From Nemertoderma westbladi (taxonomy: Eukaryota; Xenacoelomorpha; Nemertodermatida; Nemertodermatidae): a stretch of DNA of 26,199 nt. The stretch is from assembly GCA_032718475.1 (NCBI GenBank), contig JAUCBJ010002420.1:1-26199 (forward strand), in the 5' to 3' direction. The number at the start of each line of letters is the position of its first letter. Positions within the stretch are counted from its first letter, which is position 1. Under the pieces are notes generated by a model, which searched no databases, was not told the DNA's origin, and saw only the letters and a program-made list of their open reading frames with translations. The position numbers and the translations under genes were made by a program. Of this stretch, positions 16,701 through 26,199 are shown in pieces.

Positions 16701-17755
16701 TTCGCTCGGTGTCAGTGACGTAACGCTGCGCGAGTTCGAATTGTCCATGTCGGAGTTTCTTTTGTATCTTAGTGAGAGTCTCAAAGGAATAATCGATCAC
16801 GTCGGAACACACTCGAGTAAACACATGGGTAGAACCAGCTAGTCCTCGTATGTGTATCATGCGCGTAGTTCCCAGTTCTCCGACCGGAACGCTACCTTCG
16901 TTATTGTAAGTGACAACTCCATACATTTCGATAACGTTAAGAGTTTCGTTCCACTCTTTAGTGGCGTTCTCTAGGGTCATCCCCACCGGATGCCACAAGT
17001 TGGCGCATTCGCTAGCGCTAGGGAGATCCCTATACTTCAGATACTGTGTAGTATACGTCTCCACATCTCCATATCTTTGTATTCTCTCTTTTTCGAATAA
17101 TACGCCGAGATTCCAATGGACTAATCGAGTTTTAATAAATCCATCGAGATTATACGGAGGTGTTGTATCCTTCTCTATTCTAGAAACATTGTATAGTTTT
17201 CTGAATGAATTTACTTTCACTAACTGATCCAGATGTTTCTGCAATTGTTCGAGTTCGACAAGGTCGAGAGGATTTATTAGCGGTAGAAACCTTAGATTAT
17301 GCGTCGGGTCTTCAGGTTTTACCATATAATATTGAGTTAGATTGACGTAATAAGGGTGGTCTTTGATCCCATAAAACGAGTTCGGTAAAGGTCTAGCGCG
17401 TATGTTGACCTTGTGTACCATACGACGGACAAGATCCGCTTGATTGTCCGGAGGTTCAACGAGTATACCGTCGACACGAGCGGCCTCGATTGGAGGACGC
17501 TGTAACATAGGAGCGTCAGGGATAAGATCTCGGGATCTTAGGTTGATATCAACCGGTTGGGGTTGTACCGTCGCGAAGAGTTTGTCTCCGAAATGGGGAA
17601 CCATCGAGGGATGAATGATGGTTTTGGAATAGAGATCAGTCATAAGGATTTGAGCTTCGGGTTGGGCTAAAGCTGCTTCTTCTCTCTCATCCATTTCGAT
17701 GTGTTTCTCCTCGAGCTGATTTTCCTCCGCTTGTCGTTGTAAGCGTTCATCTAAA
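16690..17755 (-). pseudogene. Element C accessory ORF: central part with Exo I-like motif
   Basis: Open frame whose first Met is at 17694, but the same frame extends upstream to about 17755 through a charged, helix-prone stretch (LDERLQRQAEENQLEEKH). Near its 3' end YNNEGSVPVG (Asn-Asn-Glu at 16905-16897) aligns by eye with LDDEGTVEDE of element A, and is followed by a TRMIHIRGLAGSTHVF strand like RTILLHLAAPNGDIFLF. The first acidic catalytic position is therefore Asn here, so the domain is probably inactive as a nuclease. The EKERIQRYGDVETYTTQYL region also resembles HEQRLVGTYGTPSLDNAIF in element A. The function of the remaining 250 residues is unknown. Confidence 0.5.
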
Positions 17756-18463
17756 AACTCTTGTAGAGAATAGGTTCATCCAAGTTCGATGTCTTCCTCC
17801 GAGGTTTTGGATTTCTCGATCGAACTGTGGCAAGGCAAACTCCTTCACCGATTGGACTTGTTGCTGCAATTTACGTTTCTCTAAACAATCGTACGTTCCT
17901 TTTCCGATCTTCTGCCGAATAGCATCTAATGCGTTTCTTATAACGCGCTCCTCGACTTCGGTGACGGGTTGTATCGGGGTTAAACCGGGACAATTGTAAG
18001 GGTTGAACGGCGATATTAAATGTCCGCATCCCAATCCGGCTAGGTAGGATGGGCGAATATCTAGAGAGCCCACTACCGGAGTGCCACTGATTAATTGTTT
18101 GGGTAACACTAAATCTTTGAACAGTGAGTATAGTTCGGGAGGATCCGTGATACTATTAGGATCAAGAGTTTGAGGTCTCACTGGGGAATGAGGAGGTCTG
18201 TCCGAGTATTCCGGAACTCTGATCATGGGTTTATTTAAAGATCGTTTGAGGCGAGCGATCGTAGGTGATACATCAAACAAATTTCGCTCGAAACTCCCGT
18301 AAGTATAGCGAGTAAAACTGTGTTTAGCGCAACGTCTCCGCGGATGTTTATGTCTTTCCGTTTGTTGGTTGGGTCTAGGGCATTCATCACAATAATACCA
18401 AAGACGCACGTCCTGTAGAGGAAACGCGGGTGATCGTTCTCCAGTTTTACAATATTCCTCCAT
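17747..18463 (-). pseudogene. Element C accessory ORF: N-terminal Cys/His-rich part
   Basis: Frame of about 238 codons with YYCDECPRP, HKHPRRRC and CAKH (about 18310-18391), a pattern that could bind one zinc ion. The rest is Pro-rich and has no family I recognise. It runs in a different frame from the pol end upstream and from the central part downstream. Element A has no equivalent in its shorter frame. The start is uncertain because the upstream junction appears to be a deletion point. Confidence 0.45.
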
Positions 18464-18942
18464 CTGTTCGAAGCCAAAGCGTCGTCTCCAGAAATGTGTA
18501 GTACAGACAGATCTATCACGGGTTTAAATAACTTCGATTTACTCGTCCGGGTTTTAGGTTTGACTTTCTCCGTTCCCTTGGCTTGTCTAATCTCAGCCGT
18601 GGTGAGATGAGGGGGCCATTCATCCTCTTCTTTACTTAGGAAGTCGGGTCCACCTAACCAGTCTGGAGTGTCTACCAGTTCTTGAGGAGTTGCTCCTCTG
18701 GAGGCGATGTCAGCTGGATTAATCGTCCCAGGGCAATGTCTCCATTGATCTATCTTCGTGCGACTAAGTATAATGGCTACTCTGTTGGTAACGAAGACGC
18801 TGAACTGACAGACTTCATTGGCTATATACTCCAACACGAGTAAAGCATCGGTCCAATAGACAGTTTTCTCCAGAGGATAGTCGATCTGTTCTGTTACATT
18901 CCGGCCGATGGCTGTAGCGTATAGAGCCGCTTTTAACTCCGC
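18455..18942 (-). pseudogene. Element C pol: RNase H C-terminal part
   Basis: In frame with the RT segment and separated from it by TGA at 18945-18943. It begins AELKAALYATAIG, passes YWTDALLVLEYI (a catalytic Asp of RNase H) and reaches the Pao signature NPADIASRGATPQEL and WLGGPDFLSKEEDEWPP. Element A has NPADLLSRG and FLSDKEAWPP at the matching place, showing these are related but distinct lineages. In element A integrase follows about 190 codons later; here the frame instead meets the accessory frame near 18460. Confidence 0.85.
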
Positions 18943-20379
18943 TCAAGGAACTTTCAGCTTGTTGTTTATCAAGGCCTTAGAGGTAACCAAGGCGACCTTA
19001 ATTCCATCTGGAGTTTCAACCCTCAAGTAGGCTACTATACCTATTCCCATGTTGCTGGCGTCTCCAAACACATGGAGTTGATAGGAATACGTGGGGAGAA
19101 TGTGACCAAAATATGAACGGGAAATAATAAAGTTCTCGATGGAAGGTAGAGAATCTTCCCATTTCATCCACTTCTTTAGCAGTTCTCCCTTAAGTGGATC
19201 GTCCCATGAGTGGTTTTCAAGCCACATTTGTTGTACTAAACTCTGAGCAACCAATATAATGGGGCTAATAAATCCCAATGGATCGAAATAAGTGCTCAGG
19301 ATACTTAGACCAATCCGTTTGGTGCAAACTGGATTATCTCGCTGTTTTAGTTGGAAAAACAGGATATCTCTCTCCGTGTCCCATTTCAAACCAAGCGTCT
19401 TAGTTTCTGGAAGATCGTCCTTGATAAGGTCTAGATCTTTAGTTCCTCGGTCTTCTACCAGGATCGATTCCAGAAATTCCTGGGAGTTACTTGTGAATTT
19501 AGTTAATCTAAATCCACCTCTTTTCAAGCACTCTACCGTTCCCTTGGCGACATCAATGGCTTCTTCCACCGATGGGAGGGACTTTAAATTGTCGTCCATG
19601 TATATATCCCTTTTGATGTTGTCGATAACCGCTTTAGAGAAGGCGTCCCGATTGTCTTCAGCAGTGGTATGCACTACTGAGCAGGCGTTTGAGGGGCTCG
19701 AGATGATCCCAAAAGCCTGTATGGTCATCCAGTACTCCACTGGTTTTTGGTTGAGGTCTCGTTCAGGCCACCACAGAAATCGTAGTCTGTCGCGATCCCT
19801 ATCCAGCGCTTTAACTTGTAAGAACATGCCTTCTATATCCGAAGCAAAAGCAATCGAATATTGTCGTAATCTTAAGAGTATTCCCAACAAGGATTGGAGT
19901 AAGTTGGGTCCCGGCAACAACTCGGAGTTAAGGGATTGGCCCATGTAGAGGGCGGAGCTGTCAAATACTACCCGGACTTCGTTGGGTTTACCGGGTTTGG
20001 GAACGTAATGGTGTGTTAAATAGTATGTTCTCTCGGTTATGGGTGTTTCTTCTGGTACTCGCTCCGCATATCCCTTGTCAATGAATTTCTTCAGCTGGGT
20101 CCTGTACATCTCCTTAGCTGAAGCATTTGCCGTAAGGCGTCGATGTAGTTGCGCGATTCTCTTCTCCGCCAAAGGTCGGTTATTTATAAAATTGGGTTCT
20201 CTCCGTCGGAAAGGCAGACCAATCTCATACCTACCTTGATCTTTAAGAAAACGTGTAGTCGTTTCCTGTATCTGCTTGGCTCTTTCCTCTTCTACCGATA
20301 GGGCCTTATCGTAGGAATTGGGCTCTACAGCCTCTTGAGTGAAGAATCGTACGGCGTGTTCATCGCGAGTCTTCGCGTT
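18943..20379 (-). pseudogene. Element C pol: reverse transcriptase and start of RNase H
   Basis: Pao-type reverse transcriptase; would copy element RNA into DNA. The frame is continuous with the protease segment except for TAA at 20382-20380, and its first Met is at 20172. From that Met, palm motif A is FASDIEGMF with D112, and the catalytic motif C is IYMDDNLKS with YMDD at residues 191-194 (19602-19591). VVFDSSA and AFGIISSPSNA are typical Pao RT motifs. The RNase H start LHVFGDASNMGIG is present near residue 367. Active-site residues are all kept, so decay here is by stop codons and not by domain loss. Confidence 0.92.
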
Positions 20380-21957
20380 TTAACAATCTATCACTTCATT
20401 CAGTTCGTCGTTGTAATCGACTTGTCCCGCTGGATGGATGAGGTGACACAGGTTCACTTGGTTTTGCCAAGTTTCATTTTCCGTAAGGAGGTCGATGGTA
20501 TTCTCCTCGTCGAATGGTTGATGAATATCGTCATTATCTGAGGAGTATGGCGTTCCCTCAGGTGTGTCGTCTCCCTTACTGATTTCCTCTTCCCATTCAC
20601 TCACCTGGTGGACTTGATCTTTAGGTAGCCTTTCCATGAGTGTCCTACGGGAAGGTCCAGTAAAGTACCAACCTACTCTAGTTCTTCCCGCATAGGTTTG
20701 CAGTGGTTGCGGTTGAGCAGGCCGTTTCTCTAATGTCTCAAGCGCCTCATGCACATTTTGGCCGATGAGTATTTGTACCCCTGGATAGTCGGTGTTGAAT
20801 CTAGGTATCTCATGCTGCTGGGTGAAATTGTCTTCATCCCAGTTATAAGGTTCCACTTGGCTGGTAGCGAAGTTCTTTATCACTACCATCTTCACTGACC
20901 TTATACTGTGTTCTCCTAGTTCATCCTGGGGGGTGGATAACGCGCCTACATAGTAGTCTGTAGCTACTGTAGATTTCCAAACCTGCATAATTCCTGAAAG
21001 GTTCAACTTAGTTCGGAACTTGGGTTGTCCAGCAAAGATATCTTCGGCTAGTTCTTTGTCGATGAATGTTCCTGTGCTGCCGGAGTCAAGGAGGGCGTTC
21101 ACTATATAGCTCCTTTTTAACCCGTGGACTCTCAACTGCACTACGGGAAATTCTCGGATTCCTACGTTGGAAGTTGGCGCTTTCCAAGATGGTTGTCGGT
21201 CAGGAATAGTTAAGGGGAGCTCACTATCAGTTTCAGTCTCATACGTAAGTGCTCGATACAGTGCAGTGTTTATTAGATAACAGGATTCGTTTTCGTCGGA
21301 GAATTCATCTGTGTAGAATCCTTCCATCTCCGAACTGTGGTCAGTGTCGTTCACATCACTGAATTGGACATGTAGTTTGGACTCACTTACCTGACTCGGG
21401 TTGTTTCTTTCGAATTCGGTGTGCAACAAGATATGATGTTTCGCGCCGCACTTCGCACACCTTGCGTCGGAGTAACAGGTTCGCCATTGGTGTCCTTGTC
21501 TGAGACAATTATAACACAATTGCTTATCCCACATGACTACGCGTCTATCTTTTAGGGATTTCTTTAAGAATTCATCACACACACTTAAACGGTGGGGCCC
21601 GTCACACAACGCACATTTTGGTTTGATGTTACTTACTTTACCTTGGGTAGTGTTGTGCACACTTGTTCTCTCCTCGGGCTTTCTTCCCTGAATTCTCTTA
21701 GGAGACGTGGGAGGAGTTTTTGTTGTCTGTTCTCTCCTGTCACTGGTTCGAGACTTAAATTTACTTACATCCTTTGGTGTTTTGTTGACATAATAAGATC
21801 TTTCGGTGTCTTTTCCGTTGCTCTCCTCTTGAGAGGTTTGGCTTTCGCCGTCGTCTGTATAACACACTGGTGTTACCTTTCTCCTAGAAACGGGTTTTTC
21901 ACTTACCTTATTTTCCGGTGTCTTCTCTCGGGACTGCTTTAGGAGCTGTAATCTTAC
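20380..21957 (-). pseudogene. Element C: zinc knuckles and A17 aspartic protease
   Basis: Frame in phase with gag upstream (separated by TAG at 21960-21958) and with RT downstream (separated by TAA). From the first Met at 21867: zinc-binding Cys/His modules at C85-C97, C118-C131 (CYNCLRQGHQWRTC, standard spacing) and C137-H144; then the retropepsin-like Pao protease (peptidase family A17) with LLDSGSTGTFID, catalytic D261. The knuckles would bind element RNA and the protease would cut the polyprotein. The region after the protease is the usual Pao connection to RT. Confidence 0.9.
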
Positions 21958-23250
21958 CTATCCATTTAAGAATGACATGAGATCAGCCATGGTAGGTTCT
22001 CTTTGTTGCTGGTCCATCATATAGAGCACTTTCTTGTCCCAGCGAGTACCTACTCCACCCTTGGGCAAAGTAGAGGCTACGGCTCCAATAACCTTGGAAC
22101 TCTGATATTCATGAGACTTACCTAACCAATCTAGTTGTCTACAGATCTCCTGAATCTCATCGGAAAACTCTATAATCCCGATGCTAAGGAAATTTCGGGG
22201 TGCTACCAATTTTGCATACAAATACCTAGCTATGTTTGTCCTATTACCATACCTGATGTTTAGTGTTTCCCAAACTTGTCTTAATCCATCTGGATGTCCA
22301 ATAAACTTTAACGCCATTAACTTGGGAGGTCCTTCCAAACACTCGATGAGGAATCTAAGTTTCTCTCTGTTCGATAGTACAGAGTTCTGTATGTTATCTT
22401 TGTAATATTCATTAAAAGGTAACCATTTCATCTCATCTCCATTGAACTTGACGATCTCTCCCACTTTTACCGCTTGACGGGCTTCAGTTCTGGCCATTTG
22501 ACGCATAAAACTTTTTTGGGCCATCGTGTTATTTAATATCGAGTTATCGGTATATAAATTTCTCGGATCATGATCAGGTGTATATGGAATATCATTGTCA
22601 ACAGGTTTATAATTACCCTTAATAGGGTTTACTATAGGAGTTTCTACTTCACTAGCAGTATAGATGTGTGTAGGCTCCACACCTTGCGCATGAAATACTT
22701 CAGACCTAACAGGTTGACACATTGTTACATGGGGTGGTGGTATACCCCTTTGTGTATTTACCAATTTATCGCGTTCTAACGTGATACTCTGCTGCACTTC
22801 TTGCAACTCTAACCTACTTTCCCTTACTGTTCCCTTGAACTGTTGAACAGTCTCCTGCATCTGCCCGAGCAGGAGATCCATCCCCCGCCATCCCTCATCC
22901 ACCCACTCGACCGCCGAAGCAGGAGCCGCCAACATAGTAGCGGGTAGACGAGGGACGACGGGCGATAAATCTTTAATGTCTCGCTCGGCGTCCAGGACAT
23001 GAATTGTCTCAGGGACTGTTTTACTGGGCACAGGTAATTTAGTACTGTGCAAAGGGAATTTAGAGGTAGGTTCTGGGAGTACAGGTGTCTCTATCACCGA
23101 AGGGGTGGCTTCGAGAACAGGCCTAATTATTTCAGGCTCATCTACTATAGTAGGGAGTCTTTCTACTACAATAATTTGATCTGTGGGTTCTGTACCACCT
23201 AAGTCTGTGCTAGCTAGTTGCCTTCTCACAGCTGGGGGCAAATTAGGCAA
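21958..23250 (-). pseudogene. Element C gag: capsid-like DUF1759 part
   Basis: Open frame of 430 codons. The C-terminal half, from FNGDEMKWLPFNEYYKD through LIECLEGPPKLMAL to MADLMSFLNG, is the DUF1759 domain that forms the capsid of Pao-type Gag. The N-terminal half is Pro- and Val-rich. It ends at TAG (21960-21958), after which the same frame continues into the zinc-knuckle and protease part. The upstream part of gag is in another frame, joined near a CCCC run at about 23240-23260. Confidence 0.85.
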
Positions 23251-23822
23251 TTTCTGACGGTGGGGCGTTCTTCTACGCCTGCTGGAACGAGATCTATTTC
23301 CTCCGCCTTCGGGATCTGTTGTATCGCCTTCATCAGATGATGTAAACCCCTGTCTTTTTTATCTATGTAGTCTTGCTTCTCTTGAAGATTTTCCAACTCT
23401 CGTTGGGTGGTCTCTTCAGACGCCCTCCGTTCTATTTCAGCCACTGATACCTTTCTTTCCGCTTCTGCTGCTGCCACTGCCGCCTTTCTTTCCACTTCGG
23501 CCGCTTTTATTTCCGCTTCGGCCGCTTTTCTTTCCGCTTCTGCCTCTGCCGCTGCCGCTTTTCTTTCCACTTCGGCCGCTTTCCTTCCCGCTTCTGCCGC
23601 TGCCACTGCCGCTTTTCTTTCCACTTCGGCCGCTTTTCTTTCCGCTTCTGCCGCTGCCGCTGCTGCTGTCTTTCTGTCTTCTATATGTTTTTTCTTCACT
23701 TGTTCTTCCTGAACTCTAGCGATGCGGATTCTTTCATCAAATTTAGCTCGATCCGCTTCTAACCTTTCCGCATCTAACAAGTCTAGCACAAACTTGGCTC
23801 CCTCACTCTTAGGGTGAAGTCC
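23226..23822 (-). pseudogene. Element C gag: Ala/Glu/Lys coiled-coil part
   Basis: Frame that picks up directly from the preceding gag segment (KVAGLHPKSEGAKFVLDL before the first Met at 23789). Its middle is a long repeated helix of the type AERKAAEVERKAA, likely a coiled coil for Gag assembly, followed by HLMKAIQQIPKAEEIDL. It lies between two other gag segments in different frames, so a single-base indel bounds it on each side. Confidence 0.75.
23455..23690 (-). repeat. In-frame repeat encoding the coiled coil
   Basis: A mosaic of repeats built around TTTCTTTCC(A/G)CTTC(G/T)GCCGC on the plus strand, with CCACTTCGGCCGC near 23491, 23567 and 23620. All units keep the codon phase and encode Ala/Glu/Lys/Arg helix. 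Confidence 0.8.
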
Positions 23823-23824
23823 AG

Positions 23825-24853
23825 CTACCTTCTCCTTAACTCTTTGTCACCTATAAATCGTTGATAGTCCAACAGATAGATGTCAATGGCGTCCTTCTTT
23901 GGAGGTTTCTCTGATGTCGCTTCGCTTTCAACTTGAGAAAAGGTAGCATCTGTTGATTCTCCGTGGGTTGAGCGTTCAGTTAGCTGAATTTTCCATTGGG
24001 TTGTTCCTTGGACTTTAAGACTCACCCGTTGGAACCAAGTCTTTACGGCAACTTGCAACGACGTGTCTTGGCTTCTCTTCGAGGCTTCCTCAAAGGCCGA
24101 TAGGATTAGTCTGATTCTTAGGATACGTTCTCGAACTTGATAAAGCAGCTCTCCCTGCTCTTGAGGTCCTTGGGGTTGTTGAAACAGTTGTTCCTCTAAT
24201 CGCTCCAAAGAGCTGAAGAATCTCTGTACATATCCTGCTGCCGACCTCTTCCACACAGCTGGATCTCTAGTGTCCCTTTCCACTCCCATCCTATATAAGT
24301 CCTCCCAGGTAGCTTCCGATAAATTAAACGGGAGTCCGGGTCCGGGGAAGTTCCATTGCGTCTCGACAATAGACTTCATTTCCTCCATTGTGTATCCCGC
24401 ATAACTATCCTTGGTCGATTGCTTACTTCTCGCCCAATCGATTTGTTGTTCTTCAACAGCAATCAATACTCTAGTGAGAACAGCTTCAGGAAGAACAAGA
24501 AGTGGATCCGAATAAACCGCCTTTGCCATCTCTGCTCCGATCTCGGGCAGCAACTCTACAGTATCTGTACTACTGGAGCTATCGGACCGCGGAGAAATAA
24601 GTTCTCGGCTCGGGTGTTGGTGGTGCTGCTGTTTAACAGCTGCCTCCTGGTCCCGCTTGACTTGAGCCCGCGTGCCTATAATAGACCTACGGTGCTTGAC
24701 TAGCCTAGGGTCTGATACTACAACTGGGAGAATAACCTTTCTTACAGTAGGAGGGGATTTGAACTTTGGTCTCAAACGTTCCGCACTCCTATCTAAATCA
24801 CAGACTGTTGTTTCTAAGAGACTATCTGACAGATTTTGCTTTGTGTCAGCCAT
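23825..24853 (-). pseudogene. Element C gag: N-terminal part
   Basis: Frame of 342 codons starting MADTKQNLSDSLL and ending by stop just where the coiled-coil frame begins (DKELRRR; the next frame continues with LHPKSEGAKF). No named domain is recognised; the region holds helix-prone stretches such as ERLEEQLFQQPQGPQEQ, as in Pao Gag N-termini. Its position, just upstream of coiled coil, capsid and zinc knuckles, makes it the Gag start. No decayed residues can be judged without relatives. Confidence 0.7.
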
Positions 24854-26199
24854 GTTTGTTTGTACAGTTGAATGCCTACTACTATAACTATAGTTAAAGC
24901 AAGTCTAGTAATTCAGTATCAACTATAAGCCTAGTAAGTAATTACCGATACCGTCACTCAGTGCAGCGTGATATATATACAATATATTAGAATACCGGTA
25001 TACACTTATAGTATATAAGTATTATTACGGACTTGGGTTCGTCACAGAATACCGGTATATAATTCCAGCATAAGTATATATAAATATATAATAAGCCTAC
25101 CGTGAATACCGGTATACAGCTTACACTTATAGTATATATAAGTATAATTATAGACTAGAATTAATTACAGAATACCGGTATATAATGTCAGCTTAAATTT
25201 ATATAAATAAATATAATAAGCCTATCGTAAATACCGGTATGTCAATTATTTTATAATAACTGAATTTCTGAATTTTAGGGTTACTTTACGTTACTTTATT
25301 ACCGTTATTTAAGCAGTAGTCCAACTGATATTAAGACCTAATTGATGGATGACAGGCCTACTATTTTATAAATCGGTTTAAGTTGATTTATAATATATAT
25401 ACCCGTATAATGGGTTTTTGTCAATATTTGAAATAAATGTTATTATTTCTGGTAAGGAGTCACTACACAGAAGCTGTACGCTCTCAGTGGAGTGCTACTT
25501 ATTGGACACTAAAACAAATAATTCTAATTTACTAATTTACTTATTACTACAAATTACATACAATTACAGGGTGAGGTTACAATCTCTAAATAAACACAAA
25601 AATTACACGTACAAATTTTAGGGTAATTTTACAGGAAATCTACAAACCAGTCTAACAAGGAGTTAGAATTTCTGGTTATTACAAAGTGACAGGATACTAC
25701 GGTATTTGAAGATAATAAATCAGTAGTAAATATATTGCGTTGTCTAGGTAAGAAAATACCACCGTCTGACGACTTATAGTCTCTAGCTTTACAGCTCTAT
25801 AAGTACTACGTTATGTACCCGGAGTGTCCCACCTAGAAGTTAATTACCGCAGCCAACCATAGCTAACGTGCCTATTAACCACTTTACAACACAAATATAC
25901 TGCCTACAAACTAATTACCTTCGGAAAGCACTGTACACTAAACCCTAAATTAGGTACAAGTACTTATATAAAAAATAACCAGCAGTTAAATATACTTGTA
26001 CAGCCAAAAGAACCACGGTATCTGCTGGAGTGACTAGCGCATAAAATCACCAGTCTTTACCTACGCCTAACAGCCCTGATGTAGTACCGGGGTTAATTTA
26101 ACTATAACGGTATGTATAACAAGCACAATTACTGTAGGAATAAACTTGGGGTTGTGTATGTTGCAAATAATCGCATAAACTCTGAATAATAAATATTAC
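24854..26199 (-). other. Upstream region of element C; no gene seen
   Basis: AT-rich, without a supported coding frame. The untranslated leader and 5' LTR of element C should lie here or beyond the window edge. I did not find a direct repeat of any part of it near 7834-9915. Confidence 0.5.
24990..25228. repeat. Tandem duplication with ACCGGTAT motifs
   Basis: Two units, 24990-25103 (114 bp) and 25104-25228 (125 bp), share GAATACCGGTATAC, ACTTATAGTATATA, CAGAATACCGGTATATAAT and AATATAATAAGCCTA. A third ATACCGGTATG starts the next unit. Duplicated elements of this sort are found in LTR enhancers; here that is only a guess. Confidence 0.75.

Larger units (their letters stand above)
9916..24853 (-). 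mobile_element. BEL/Pao element C, decayed, interrupted by element D
   Basis: On the minus strand the order is gag, zinc knuckles and A17 protease, RT, RNase H, then a long accessory frame that resumes beyond the Gypsy insertion. Several frameshifts and three in-frame stops mark it as inactive. The integrase domain expected after RNase H is absent. LTRs were not found, so the limits given are those of coding sequence only. Confidence 0.85.

Noticed and set aside
23407-23712. Plus-strand Ala/Ser-rich frame of 101 codons
   Set aside because: It is the antisense shadow of the gag coiled-coil repeat.

Overview
The window is a nest of degenerate LTR retrotransposons, with no recognisable host gene, rRNA, tRNA or CRISPR array. 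BEL/Pao elements are known only from animals, so the source is most likely an invertebrate genome; the sequence does not let me name a clade.

Region by region. (1) 1-6546, plus strand: the 3' part of a BEL/Pao element, here called A. It holds an intact integrase tail (3-1742), a 36-bp tandem repeat, a second long frame (2728-5277, two in-frame stops), G-rich tracts, a stem-loop next to a polypurine tract, and a 3' LTR. (2) 6547-7833: about 740 bp of non-coding sequence closed by the same stem-loop, polypurine tract and a second, roughly 85% similar LTR; this is an internally deleted or tandem relative, B. (3) 7834-9915: AT-rich sequence in which I see no gene. (4) 9916-24853, minus strand: a second, decayed BEL/Pao element, C, with gag, zinc knuckles, A17 protease, RT and RNase H, then no integrase but a long 3' frame. 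(5) 10240-15122, minus strand: a Ty3/Gypsy element, D, inserted into the 3' frame of C, with 301-bp LTRs that look identical and a 5-bp target duplication ATGGT. Its reverse transcriptase and RNase H are replaced in frame by a 12-bp minisatellite. (6) 24854-26199: AT-rich sequence upstream of C gag with a duplicated ACCGGTAT-containing unit.

The main finding is that A and C, two clearly diverged Pao lineages, both carry downstream of pol a long accessory frame with the same order of parts: an RNase D/WRN-like (DEDD) 3'-5' exonuclease-like domain, then three CCHC zinc knuckles, then a basic C-terminus. This position is where some retroelements carry env. In A the first two exonuclease motifs look intact; in C the first catalytic Asp reads as Asn. 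I know of no described BEL/Pao family with such a module, but I could not search. All domain calls are from reading motifs by eye.
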